14,750 nucleotides of DNA, from positions 1 to 14,750 of the forward strand of contig DASWUD010000028.1 of NCBI GenBank assembly GCA_036401755.1, written 5' to 3'. A program made the translations under genes and the position numbers. How positions within the stretch are numbered: position 1 is the stretch's first letter; each line of letters begins with the position of its first letter. Below are positions 1 to 6,647 of this stretch, one piece after another. The notes beneath the pieces were generated by a model. That model was not told the DNA's origin. It saw only the letters and a program-made list of their open reading frames with translations, and searched no databases. This DNA is from DASWUD01 sp036401755. GTDB taxonomy: Bacteria > Pseudomonadota > Gammaproteobacteria > Thiohalomonadales > Thiohalomonadaceae.

Positions 1-1
1 G

Positions 2-286
2 ATCTATGACGACGTTACCGGTTACGAGTTCGAAGAGTTCGTCAAGAAGATTAAGCCCGACCTGATCGGCTCCGGCATCAAGGAGAAGTACATCTTCCAG
101 AAGATGGGCATCCCCTTCCGCCAGATGCACAGCTGGGACTACTCCGGCCCGTACCATGGCTATGACGGCTTCGCTATCTTCGCCCGCGACATGGACATGG
201 CCATCAACAGTCCCACCTGGAGCCGCATGAAGGCGCCGTGGCTGGGTGGTGAAGCCGCACCTATGGCGAAGGCAGTTAACGAGTAA
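2..286 (+). CDS. nifD: Nitrogenase MoFe protein alpha chain, C-terminal part
   Basis: This is the last 94 codons of NifD, the alpha subunit of dinitrogenase, which carries FeMo-cofactor and reduces N2. The gene enters from the left edge with codons in frame from base 2 and stops at TAA 284-286. The segment contains IKEK, whose first Lys corresponds to alpha-Lys426 that contacts homocitrate, and sixteen residues later QMHSWDYSGPYHG, whose first His corresponds to alpha-His442, the molybdenum ligand. It then has the conserved FAIFARDMDM and SPTWSRMKAPW stretches typical of the NifD C-terminus. Both key residues are present, so nothing suggests decay. nifK follows after an unusually structured 140-bp gap. 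nifH and the rest of nifD presumably lie to the left, outside the window. Confidence 0.97.
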   Translation: MYDDVTGYEFEEFVKKIKPDLIGSGIKEKYIFQKMGIPFRQMHSWDYSGPYHGYDGFAIFARDMDMAINSPTWSRMKAPWLGGEAAPMAKAVNE

Positions 287-298
287 GAAAAAATACAT

Positions 299-376
299 TT
301 ACCGCAAAGGACGCGAAGGAACGCCAAGTGAAAACATATTTTAACTTTGCGTCACTTTGCGTGCTTCGCGGTTAAA
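299..376. repeat. Long imperfect palindrome in the nifD-nifK gap
   Basis: Two arms face each other around a short AT-rich loop: 301-328 (beginning ACCGCAAAGGACGCGAAGG) and 345-372 (ending GTGCTTCGCGGT). The reverse complement of the right arm matches the left arm at 22 of 28 positions. Each arm is itself built from a repeated 9-10 bp motif resembling ACGCGAAGG. This looks like a member of the interspersed GCGAAGG-type palindromic repeats seen in many proteobacteria, which is family knowledge rather than something checked here. In the nifD-nifK transcript it would form a long hairpin just upstream of the nifK ribosome binding site. It has no T-run, so it is not a classic terminator. Confidence 0.75.
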
Positions 377-426
377 ACAAACCTATGGCCGCATCCACGG
401 ATGAGTGGCGCGGCAGGAGAAATGTC

Positions 427-1998
427 ATGCCCCAGTCAGCTGAAAAAGTGAAAGCATGTTATCCGCTGTTCCGTGAGGAAGAGTACAAGGCCTCGCTTGC
501 CAACAAGAAGGCAAAGTTTGAAAACGCAGTGCCGCAGGAGAAGATCGATGAGGTGTTCCAGTGGACCACCACCCAGGAGTATCAGGAGCTCAACTTCAAG
601 CGCGAGGCGCTCACCGTCGACCCGGCCAAGGCGTGCCAGCCGCTCGGCGCGGTGTTGTGTGCCCTCGGCTATGAAAAGACCCTTCCTTATGTGCACGGCT
701 CGCAAGGGTGCGTCGCCTACTTCCGCACCTATTTTAACCGTCACTTCAAGGAGCCGGTCTCCTGCGTCTCCGACTCGATGACCGAAGATGCGGCGGTGTT
801 CGGCGGCCAGAAGAATATGTTCGCCGGCCTGGAGAATGCCAAGGCACTCTACAAGCCCGACATGATCGCCGTCTCCACCACCTGCATGGCCGAAGTGATC
901 GGCGACGACCTGAACGCCTTCATCGGCAACGCCAAGAAGGATGGCCGCGTGCCGCAGGAGTTCCCCACGCCGTTCGCCCACACCCCGTCGTTCGTCGGTT
1001 CGCACGTCACCGGTTGGGACAATATGGAAGAGGGCATTCTGCGCTACTTCACCCTCAACGCCATGGAAGGCAAGACTCCTGGATCGAGCGGCAAGATCAA
1101 TTTCGTGCCGGGCTTCGAAACCTACTTGGGCAACTACCGTGTCATCAAGCGCATGATGAAGGAGATGGGTGTCGATGCGACACTGCTCTCCGATCCCACC
1201 GAGGTACTCGACACACCGGCCGATGGCGAGTTCCGCATGTATGCAGGCGGCACCACCCAGGCGGCGATCAAGGACGCACCCAACGCCATCACCACCGTGC
1301 TGCTGCAGCCGTCGCAGTTGGAAAAGACCAAGAAGTATGTGGAGAACACCTGGCAGCATGAGGTACCGAAGCTCAACATTCCGATGGGTCTGCAGTGGAC
1401 CGACGAATTCCTGATGAAGATCTCGGAGCTCACCGGCAAGCCGATCCCGGCCTCACTCACCCTGGAGCGCGGCCGTCTGGTCGACATGATGACCGACAGC
1501 TACGCGTGGCTGCACGGCAAGAAGTTCGCGCTGTATGGCGATCCGGATTTCCTGCAGGGTCTGACCAAGTTCCTGCTGGAGATGGGTGCCGAACCGACCG
1601 ATATTCTCTGCAACAACGGCTCGAAGAAATGGGCCAAGGCGATGAAGAAGATGTTGGAGGAGTCGCCGTACGGCAAGGAGACGCAGGTGCATGTCAGCGC
1701 CGACCTGTGGCACATGCGTTCGCTCTGCTTCACCAACAAGCCTGACTTTCTGATCGGTAACAGCTACGGCAAGTTCATCCAGCGTGACACCCTCTACAAG
1801 GGCAAGGAGTTCGAAGTTCCGCTGATCCGCCTCGGCTTCCCGATCTTCGATCGTCACCACCTGCACCGTATGACCACCCTGGGTTACGAGGGCGCCATGT
1901 ACATCCTCACCACCCTGGTCAACGCCGTGCTGGAGCGTCTCGACGAGGAGACCATGGGCATGGGCACCACCGACTACAACTTCGACCTGGTGCGCTAA
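427..1998 (+). CDS. nifK: Nitrogenase MoFe protein beta chain
   Basis: This encodes the beta subunit of dinitrogenase, which shares the P-cluster with NifD in the alpha2-beta2 enzyme. I place the start at ATG 427, seven bases after an AGGAGA at 414-419. This gives 523 residues, the length of the Azotobacter protein. Numbered from there, the P-cluster cysteines fall at Cys70 (AKACQPLG), Cys95 (HGSQGC) and Cys153 (STTCMAEVIGDD), with Ser188 in HTPS. These are exactly the Azotobacter beta-subunit positions. An in-frame ATG at 385 would add 14 residues (MAASTDEWRGRRNV) that lack family character. The protein begins MPQSAEKV and has the usual N-terminal PLFREEEY region that wraps around the alpha subunit. 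nifT follows after a hairpin. The gene is probably co-transcribed with nifD. Confidence 0.98.
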   Translation: MPQSAEKVKACYPLFREEEYKASLANKKAKFENAVPQEKIDEVFQWTTTQEYQELNFKREALTVDPAKACQPLGAVLCALGYEKTLPYVHGSQGCVAYFRTYFNRHFKEPVSCVSDSMTEDAAVFGGQKNMFAGLENAKALYKPDMIAVSTTCMAEVIGDDLNAFIGNAKKDGRVPQEFPTPFAHTPSFVGSHVTGWDNMEEGILRYFTLNAMEGKTPGSSGKINFVPGFETYLGNYRVIKRMMKEMGVDATLLSDPTEVLDTPADGEFRMYAGGTTQAAIKDAPNAITTVLLQPSQLEKTKKYVENTWQHEVPKLNIPMGLQWTDEFLMKISELTGKPIPASLTLERGRLVDMMTDSYAWLHGKKFALYGDPDFLQGLTKFLLEMGAEPTDILCNNGSKKWAKAMKKMLEESPYGKETQVHVSADLWHMRSLCFTNKPDFLIGNSYGKFIQRDTLYKGKEFEVPLIRLGFPIFDRHHLHRMTTLGYEGAMYILTTLVNAVLERLDEETMGMGTTDYNFDLVR

Positions 1999-2005
1999 CC
2001 ACCCT

Positions 2006-2031
2006 AAGGGAGCCGGCTTGCCGGCTCCCTT
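2006..2031 (+). other. Perfect intercistronic hairpin after nifK
   Basis: An 11-bp perfect stem (AAGGGAGCCGG at 2006-2016 and its complement at 2021-2031) closes a CTTG tetraloop eight bases after the nifK stop. No T-run follows (TCCTGACGG), and nifT starts 19 bases further on with its own GGAGG. This therefore looks like an mRNA-stabilising or partly attenuating hairpin at the end of the highly expressed nifDK section rather than a full terminator. Confidence 0.7.
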
Positions 2032-2049
2032 CCTGACGGAGGTTCAATC

Positions 2050-2259
2050 ATGCCTAGCGTGATGATTCGACAGACCGCCGACGGCAAGCTCTCCTTCTAC
2101 GTCGCCAAGAAGGACCTAGAGGAGACCATCGTCTCCCTGCAGTTCGACGCAGACGACAAGTGGGGCGGGGAGGTGGTGCTGTCGGACGGTTCGAAGTTTT
2201 TCATCGAGCCTGCTCCAAGACCAAAGCTGCCGGTCACGGTGCGCGCCAATCGCGCCTGA
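2050..2259 (+). CDS. nifT: NifT/FixU family protein
   Basis: This is a small 69-residue protein of the NifT/FixU family, usually encoded directly downstream of nifK. Its exact biochemical role is not established; in several diazotrophs its loss has little effect. The sequence shows the family pattern: MPSVMIRQ at the start, SFYVAKKDLEETIVSLQFD in the middle, and WGGEVVLSDGSKFFIEP before a proline- and basic-rich tail (RPKLPVTVRANRA). The start ATG at 2050 is preceded by GGAGG at 2038-2042. A hairpin separates it from nifK and a three-hairpin repeat follows it, so it sits between two structured RNA segments. Length and position agree with the family. Confidence 0.95.
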   Translation: MPSVMIRQTADGKLSFYVAKKDLEETIVSLQFDADDKWGGEVVLSDGSKFFIEPAPRPKLPVTVRANRA

Positions 2260-2305
2260 TTAGTGTTGGCAGATTATCAGTAACTCTCTTGGGTGGTTGG
2301 AAAGT

Positions 2306-2384
2306 CCCTTCCCCCTCCGGGGGAAGGACAGGTAGAGGGGATCAAATACCCCTCTCCCAAACCCTCCCCCTGAGGGGGAGGGGG
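2306..2384. repeat. Three-hairpin palindromic repeat between nifT and ferredoxin
   Basis: Three consecutive perfect stems are visible: CCTTCCCCC/GGGGGAAGG (2307-2327), AGAGGGG/CCCCTCT (2334-2355) and CCCTCCCCC/GGGGGAGGG (2362-2382). The second and third parts closely resemble 13015-13053 in this same window (CAAAT-CCCCTCTCCC-AACCCTCCCCC), so this is an interspersed repeat family with at least two copies here. It lies in the 176-bp gap between nifT and the ferredoxin gene and would be transcribed if the operon continues through it. Confidence 0.8.
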
Positions 2385-2435
2385 CTAAACAAATGGTTGT
2401 CCATGTGAGAGCTCGATTTATAGAGGAGATTGAAA

Positions 2436-2636
2436 ATGGCGATGACGATTGTAGCGGAAGAGTGCACCTCCTGCGGTGACTGCATGCCGGTCTGCCCAAC
2501 GGGGGCCATTCAGAAGAAAAAAGGGCTTTACAAGATCGACCCGGCTGTTTGCACCGAGTGTGAAGGGGAATTCGATGCACCGCAGTGCGAGGATGTCTGT
2601 CCGATAGACAACTGTGTCGTAACCCTCGAGGCCTAA
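2436..2636 (+). CDS. 2[4Fe-4S] ferredoxin, FdxN-like
   Basis: This is a 66-residue bacterial-type ferredoxin with two [4Fe-4S] sites, a candidate low-potential electron carrier to nitrogenase reductase or to cofactor synthesis. The first binding motif is CTSCGDCMPVCP. The second is expanded: CTEC, then eight residues including an acidic loop (EGEFDAPQ), then CEDVCP. This Alvin-type spacing between the second and third cysteine of a cluster is common in ferredoxins of nif and anaerobic aromatic pathways. I chose ATG 2436, six bases after GAGGAGA (2423-2429). TTG 2430 and ATG 2442 are in-frame alternatives, the first being too close to the binding site. The gene sits three bases before nifY, so the two are almost certainly translated from one message. 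Confidence 0.92.
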   Translation: MAMTIVAEECTSCGDCMPVCPTGAIQKKKGLYKIDPAVCTECEGEFDAPQCEDVCPIDNCVVTLEA

Positions 2637-2639
2637 ACC

Positions 2640-3347
2640 ATGAACGCGCAAGGGCTCTCGCGTGAAGCGGCGTTGCGCATCGGTCTGGCAGCGCGGAGGC
2701 TGCCCGATACCGAGCCCGCGCAACTGATGAAAGCGCTGTTGCATGATCTTAATGTACCGATCACCGAAGAAAAACTCGGTGCTATCACCGTGCGCAAGCT
2801 GCAGAGTGTCGGCGACGGCTTGTTGTCACAGGTGCCGCTGCCCGCACTCAAGCAGGCACTCGACTGCTTATGGGGCAAGGAGAAGGTGTCAGAAAGCGGC
2901 GTCGATATTCCCGTGCCGCAATTCTATAAAGAGGGCGACATGCCGGGTTCGATCTGCGTTGCCGTCGCCTCCAACAACGGCGAACTGCTCGATGGCCATT
3001 TTGGCACCTGTGCCCGCTTCCTGATCTATCAAGTTTCGTCTGACATGTTCCGCCTCATCGCTGTGCGCTCCACCGTCGGCGCTGACGAGGCGGGTGATGA
3101 CAAGAACGATGGTCGCGCACAGCTGATTGCCGATTGCCAACTGCTGATGGTCGTCTCCATCGGCGGACCCGCGGCCGCCAAGGTGGTGAAACGCGATATC
3201 CACCCCATCAAGAAGCCCGACGGCGGTAGTGCTACTGCACTGATGCTTGAGCTGAGTGCCACTCTCAAGGAGAATCCGCCCCCTTGGCTGGCGCGCATCA
3301 TGGGGCGCTCTGTTCCCCAGCGCTGGCATGTGGAGGAGGCCGAGTGA
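2640..3347 (+). CDS. nifY: NifY/NafY-type FeMo-cofactor binding protein
   Basis: This 235-residue protein is of the NifX/NifY/NafY group, which binds FeMo-cofactor or its precursors and associates with apo-dinitrogenase until cofactor insertion. Residues about 1-85 form a helical N-terminal domain like that of NafY. It includes REAALRIGLAARRLPD, and LPALKQALDCLWGKE near its end. Residues about 104-215 are the dinitrogenase iron-molybdenum cofactor domain, starting ICVAVASNNGELLDGHFG. His120 lies where NafY has its cofactor-binding His121 (family knowledge). The C-terminus has the PPWLARIMGR segment, comparable to GPTGWLARAL in the NifX protein here. The ferredoxin gene ends three bases upstream and the next gene overlaps the stop codon. 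I cannot decide between the names nifY and nafY by sequence alone. Confidence 0.92.
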   Translation: MNAQGLSREAALRIGLAARRLPDTEPAQLMKALLHDLNVPITEEKLGAITVRKLQSVGDGLLSQVPLPALKQALDCLWGKEKVSESGVDIPVPQFYKEGDMPGSICVAVASNNGELLDGHFGTCARFLIYQVSSDMFRLIAVRSTVGADEAGDDKNDGRAQLIADCQLLMVVSIGGPAAAKVVKRDIHPIKKPDGGSATALMLELSATLKENPPPWLARIMGRSVPQRWHVEEAE

Positions 3348-3610
3348 TCAATACCGCACTGGTTCAACAGATTGCTGACTGCTACGCCAGTAACCGAAAT
3401 GATCCGGCAGTATTGTCGTCTCTGCGTGATGGGTTTCCTCAGGTTAGATTCACCCATTGTAACGACGATGAGCTCGGTCACGCCAAGCCGATACTGGAGT
3501 GTGAAGGCTTCAACCTCTATCTGATGGGAGGAGAGCACTGCCTTTCCATCATCAGTGATTTCACAGATGCCAAAGGGATTGTCGTTGCCGATGTGTACGA
3601 TGATGAGTAA
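3344..3610 (+). CDS. Small conserved nif-linked protein of unknown function
   Basis: This 88-residue protein most likely starts at GTG 3344, which overlaps the nifY stop (GTGA) and follows a strong GGAGGAGG at 3332-3339. The overlap implies translational coupling with nifY. The sequence reads INTALVQQIADCYASN, then a segment LRDGFPQVRFTHCNDDEL and a C-terminal half with CEGFNLYLM, HCLSI and GIVVADV. The alternation of hydrophobic strands suggests a compact alpha/beta fold. There is no signal peptide, no membrane segment and no CxxC motif. It resembles small uncharacterised proteins found beside nifY in other gammaproteobacteria (I believe the DUF6129 group, unverified). The context suggests a helper of nitrogenase maturation or protection; this is inference only. 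Confidence 0.85.
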   Translation: MINTALVQQIADCYASNRNDPAVLSSLRDGFPQVRFTHCNDDELGHAKPILECEGFNLYLMGGEHCLSIISDFTDAKGIVVADVYDDE

Positions 3611-3643
3611 CGACGGCGGCATGGTATATATTTCGGGGGATAC

Positions 3644-3958
3644 ATGGTGGAGAGCTACCTGCGCATCTTCCGCTGGCGCGGTTTGACCGGGAAGATCCTC
3701 GTCGACGGCGAGCCCGATCCTCATGAAACGGCGGTGGCACTGATTCAGGTCGCAGCACTCATCCGCATGCCGTCACCTATCAATGCAACGATTCCACGAC
3801 CACTCTATCGCGTGCTGATGGAACAGGTTGATGACCGTGGCGTCACTTCCGGCGACATGAGCGACCCGGTTGCGCGCAGCCTCTTCCTTAGTGATCTTCA
3901 TGACTTCCTGCTACTGTTCAAGCGCTTCGAATCAGCTAGAAACTTGCCTTTGTCATGA
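3644..3958 (+). CDS. Hypothetical protein at the end of the first nif block
   Basis: This is a 104-residue protein I do not recognise. It starts at ATG 3644, only three bases after a GGGGGA run. GTG 3647, one codon later, would have better spacing. The N-terminal part is basic (YLRIFRWRGLTGKI), followed by VDGEPDPHETAVALIQVAALI and PSPINATIPRPLYRVLMEQ. The C-terminal part is a likely amphipathic helix (SLFLSDLHDFLLLFKRFESARN). It has no cysteine, no signal peptide and no transmembrane segment, so a cytoplasmic protein without metal-cluster ligands is likely. It follows the previous gene by 33 bases on the same strand and is probably the last gene of that message. Codon use resembles the neighbours. 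Confidence 0.75.
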   Translation: MVESYLRIFRWRGLTGKILVDGEPDPHETAVALIQVAALIRMPSPINATIPRPLYRVLMEQVDDRGVTSGDMSDPVARSLFLSDLHDFLLLFKRFESARNLPLS

Positions 3959-4041
3959 GGGTGTAAAGTATCGACGCGTAGTTGTTTTTAGACCTTCTGT
4001 GTAGGATTGGTGGAGTGGCAATGTATGGGTAAACAGAAAGA

Positions 4042-4428
4042 ATGGCTCCCGTTTCCTCGCCAACTGCGCTAACCCTCGGTTATCCCGTCATCGACGCCGT
4101 GCACGATGAGATGACACTCCTGCTTGCGGCAGCCTTAATGACACCTAACGGTGATCTGTCCGGCGCGATGAGGCGCCTGCGGTACCACTGTGAGCACCAT
4201 TTCGCGCTGGAAGAGACGCTAATGAACGAACGGCACTTCGCCGGCTATGACGAGCATCATCACGAACACCGGAAACTGCTCGCAGAAATGAACAGCATGC
4301 TCGATGCTGTTGCACGCGGTCGCCATGGCCTGGCACGTGCTTGGCTCAGCGACCGTTTGCCTGAGTGGTTTCGTCTCCATGTGGCCAATCTCGATGGGCT
4401 GTTGGTCTCGTTTCTGCGGCAGAACTGA
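4042..4428 (+). CDS. Hemerythrin-domain protein
   Basis: This 128-residue single-domain hemerythrin is a four-helix bundle expected to bind O2 at a non-heme di-iron site. All seven usual ligands can be placed: His21 (AVHDEM), His53 and Glu57 (HFALEETLM), His72 and His76 (HHHEH), His113 and Asp118 (LHVANLD). Length matches bacteriohemerythrins, with no signal peptide or fused signalling domain, so it is likely a soluble cytoplasmic protein. The ribosome binding site is weak (ACAGAAAG before ATG 4042). Lying right after the nifY-linked genes, it may buffer or sense oxygen for nitrogenase. That link is inference from position, since bacteriohemerythrins are also common elsewhere in microaerophiles. 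It lies 84 bases after the preceding gene on the same strand. Confidence 0.92.
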   Translation: MAPVSSPTALTLGYPVIDAVHDEMTLLLAAALMTPNGDLSGAMRRLRYHCEHHFALEETLMNERHFAGYDEHHHEHRKLLAEMNSMLDAVARGRHGLARAWLSDRLPEWFRLHVANLDGLLVSFLRQN

Positions 4429-4453
4429 GACTGGGTTGGTTCAAAATATGACC

Positions 4454-4481
4454 TTGAACATATAAAGGCAGCCTTTAATAT
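4454..4481 (+). promoter_or_regulatory. Possible promoter with embedded palindrome before the MAPEG gene
   Basis: TTGAAC (4454-4459) and TAATAT (4476-4481) are separated by 16 bases and resemble -35 and -10 boxes. Between them lies a palindrome with perfect 7-bp arms, TAAAGGC-A-GCCTTTA (4463-4477), well placed for a repressor or other regulator. It lies 33 bases before ATG 4514. Boxes this short occur by chance, so the call is tentative. Confidence 0.35.
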
Positions 4482-4513
4482 CGGCGAACTACTCGTCAAA
4501 TGGAAGGTTCGTC

Positions 4514-4936
4514 ATGGAGAACAAAGTAATTCTTTACCCGTTGTTTGCACTGGTGGCCTGGACGCTCTTCATGACCGTGGTGATGATCAGGCGCGCCTTT
4601 CGTGCGGTAGGGGAGGGGCTGGATCCGGAGTACTTCAGGTATGGCAAGGGCTTTACGCCACCCGGTTACATGCTCTCGGCCTATCAACATTTCGAAAACC
4701 TGTTCGAAATGCCAGTCCTGTTTTATGTGGCACTATCTGTCATTTATGTAACCCACATCAACAATGCCCTATTGCTCACGCTGGCGTGGGGCTATGTGGC
4801 CGCACGCATGGTACACAGTGTGTATCATCTGGATAACACCAACGTGAAACGCCGACGCAATGCGTTTATTACAAGCTTCGTGATATTAATTGTGTTATGG
4901 GTGAGCGTAGTCGTATTCGTTACGGTTGGGCAATGA
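4514..4936 (+). CDS. MAPEG family integral membrane protein
   Basis: This 140-residue membrane protein has four predicted hydrophobic segments: about residues 6-24 (LYPLFALVAWTLFMTVVMI), 62-78, 83-100 and 118-138. It carries the MAPEG family signatures HFENLFEMPVLFYVAL in the second segment and LAWGYVAARMVHSVYHL in the third. MAPEG proteins are small four-helix enzymes related to microsomal glutathione transferases. Bacterial members are mostly uncharacterised and act in the inner membrane on lipophilic or electrophilic substrates. The basic loop (NTNVKRRRNA) before the last helix is typical. The start ATG follows GGAAGG at 4502-4507. It faces a minus-strand gene, with only 54 bases between the two stop codons, and no strong terminator hairpin is visible there. 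Nothing ties it to nitrogen fixation. Confidence 0.9.
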   Translation: MENKVILYPLFALVAWTLFMTVVMIRRAFRAVGEGLDPEYFRYGKGFTPPGYMLSAYQHFENLFEMPVLFYVALSVIYVTHINNALLLTLAWGYVAARMVHSVYHLDNTNVKRRRNAFITSFVILIVLWVSVVVFVTVGQ

Positions 4937-4990
4937 CGGTGCAGTCAATGGCTCGCAATGACAAATAAACCGAGTGGTGGCTTTGCGTTG

Positions 4991-5659
4991 CTATTCAGTC
5001 CGAAAAGGCTCGGCGTGAATCGCTGAGACTGCAGCCGCATACGCCAAAGCTTCACTAAAAAACGGCACCTGATTGGGGGTGCCCCAGTAGACATTCATCT
5101 GCCACAGTAAGCGTGCCAAGAGGTAACGCGTCGTTCGGTCACCGTTTTCCGAAAGACCCGCAATGGCAATGAGCACAGACGAAGGTGCGTATACTCGTTC
5201 CTGCCCAGCCGCCATATCCAGCTGCAGCCAGCGCCCAGTTGGCGTTTTGCCTGTCGGCTCGCCAAGTTTCAGGATGGCAGAGTAGATCCTGGGATTGGTG
5301 ATTTGTTCTGGCGGTACGATTAGCCAAGGCCACAGCGTGTGAGTGGTGCCCCCCACCCCTTCATGCAGGAGCCACGGCGCAAACTCAAAACCGGTTGCTC
5401 CTTTGTTTCGTACCGTGTGCCTGGCGAGATCACCTACTCGAAAAAATAGTTCCTCCCGAGTCTCTCTGTGGATATAGAGAATGTGGCCATAAAGCAGGGC
5501 AACCAAATGCGCCTGAATGAGCGGGCCGCCACCCAGGGGATCGGTCCACTGCAGGGCAGCCATTCCTCTCCCCAGCTTGGGGTAGTACTGCATCAGAATG
5601 TCGAGGCGGATGACATCGATGGCAGAAGACACTCCCACTTTTCTCGGTAACTCGTTCAT
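4991..5659 (-). CDS. Hypothetical protein, conserved-looking, unrecognised
   Basis: This is a 222-residue protein I cannot assign. It has no signal peptide. The N-terminus (MNELPRKVGVSSAIDVIRLDILMQ) is followed by a segment rich in hydrophobic residues and histidine (HLVALLYGHILYIHRETREE). Then come HEGVGGTTHTLWPWLIVPPE and a C-terminal helical half (TRYLLARLLWQMNVYWGTPN). The full-length frame is unbroken, and AAAGGA lies 7 bases upstream of ATG 5659 on the minus strand, so a real gene is likely. Its start codon is only 20 bases from that of the divergent L,D-transpeptidase gene, so their control regions must overlap each other's coding or leader sequence. No enzymatic motif is evident to me. 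Confidence 0.75.
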   Translation of the reverse strand: MNELPRKVGVSSAIDVIRLDILMQYYPKLGRGMAALQWTDPLGGGPLIQAHLVALLYGHILYIHRETREELFFRVGDLARHTVRNKGATGFEFAPWLLHEGVGGTTHTLWPWLIVPPEQITNPRIYSAILKLGEPTGKTPTGRWLQLDMAAGQERVYAPSSVLIAIAGLSENGDRTTRYLLARLLWQMNVYWGTPNQVPFFSEALAYAAAVSAIHAEPFRTE

Positions 5660-5679
5660 AGCGTCCTTTGGACTAATCT

Positions 5680-6642
5680 ATGATGATCATGATGACACGC
5701 TCTTCTCTTACCGATATGCGTGGGGCCCTGCTCTGGCTCGTCTGCACGTTGTGTTGCGCGACGAGCAGCGCCGAGACCTTCCTGCTGCCACAGCCTGGCA
5801 ACGACATCGTCGGCAAAATCCGCTCGGTGGACAGCCGCTATGAAGATACCCTGCTGGACATCGCCCGGCGCTTCGACCTTGGCTACAACGAAATCACCGC
5901 AGCCAACGCCGGTGTGGATCCCTGGCTGCCCGGTGAGGAGATGCCCTTGCTGCTGCCCACTCAATTCATCCTGCCGGCGGGACCGCGCGAAGGGATCGTG
6001 CTGAATGTCGCGGCGATGCGCCTGTTCTACTTTCCCAAGCCACGTCAGGGCCAGGCGCCCACCGTTATCACCTATCCCGTGGGGATCGGCCGGCAGAATT
6101 GGAGGACGCCCCTTGGGGTAACCAGAATCGTCGCCAAAGTGGTTGACCCGGTATGGTACGTGCCTAAATCCATTCGTGCAGAAAGGGCGCAAACCGGTGA
6201 GTTGATGCCTGAGAAGATCCCGCCCGGCCCCGACAATCCCCTCGGAAAATTCGCGCTTCCACTGGCCCAGTCGGGCTATCTGATCCACGGCACCAACAAA
6301 CCCTGGGGTGTGGGGAGGCGGGTGAGCCATGGCTGTGTGCGCCTCTATCCGGAAGATATCGAAAAACTGTTCAACGAGGTGCCCGTGGGAACGCCGGTGC
6401 GCATCGTCAACCAGCCCTACCTCGCTGGCTGGCTCGACGGAGTACTCTATCTGCAGGCTTACCCCCCACTGGAAGAGGAGCGCATCCTGTGGGGGGGTAG
6501 CCTGACGCCGATGACGAGTGTGGTCGCCAGCAAGGCTCAACAATTTACCGGCATGGTGGATTGGGACAAGGCAGTAGAAGTCGCCAAAGAGCAGCAGGGA
6601 TTGCCGGTGCCAATCTTGGCAACGGGACAGGAGACACGCTGA
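5680..6642 (+). CDS. L,D-transpeptidase (ErfK/YbiS/YcfS/YnhG family) with LysM
   Basis: This 320-residue periplasmic enzyme has an N-terminal signal sequence (hydrophobic core GALLWLVCTLCCATSSA, likely cut near residue 31). A LysM-like segment follows (DTLLDIARRFDLGYNEITAAN...), then a YkuD catalytic domain at about residues 105-250. The active-site motif is intact: LIHGTNKPWG followed by SHGCVRLYPEDIEKLF, with Cys219 as nucleophile. Family members with this layout attach Braun-type lipoproteins to peptidoglycan or make 3-3 cross-links. The C-terminal tail of some 75 residues ends near TGQETR. ATG 5680 lacks a clear ribosome binding site, and several nearby ATGs (5683, 5689, 5692, 5716) are alternatives; the last gives the most compact signal peptide. 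The gene is convergent with a lipoprotein gene that could be its substrate. Confidence 0.95.
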   Translation: MMIMMTRSSLTDMRGALLWLVCTLCCATSSAETFLLPQPGNDIVGKIRSVDSRYEDTLLDIARRFDLGYNEITAANAGVDPWLPGEEMPLLLPTQFILPAGPREGIVLNVAAMRLFYFPKPRQGQAPTVITYPVGIGRQNWRTPLGVTRIVAKVVDPVWYVPKSIRAERAQTGELMPEKIPPGPDNPLGKFALPLAQSGYLIHGTNKPWGVGRRVSHGCVRLYPEDIEKLFNEVPVGTPVRIVNQPYLAGWLDGVLYLQAYPPLEEERILWGGSLTPMTSVVASKAQQFTGMVDWDKAVEVAKEQQGLPVPILATGQETR

Positions 6643-6647
6643 CGCGA

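Noticed and set aside
385..426. Upstream in-frame start for nifK at ATG 385
   Set aside because: Adds 14 residues with no family similarity. ATG 427 has a good AGGAGA and gives cysteine numbering identical to Azotobacter NifK.
436..1359. A 307-codon open frame on the minus strand inside nifK
   Set aside because: It is the complement of a highly conserved nifK region. GC-rich codon use keeps the opposite strand open, and it has no ribosome binding site or recognisable protein character.
2260..2580. A 106-codon minus-strand frame over the nifT-ferredoxin gap
   Set aside because: It consists of the three-hairpin repeat plus the antisense of the ferredoxin gene.
5656..6543. A 295-codon minus-strand frame opposite the L,D-transpeptidase
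   Set aside because: The plus strand encodes a clear signal peptide and catalytic motif; the minus translation is His/Arg/Gly-rich without a family match.
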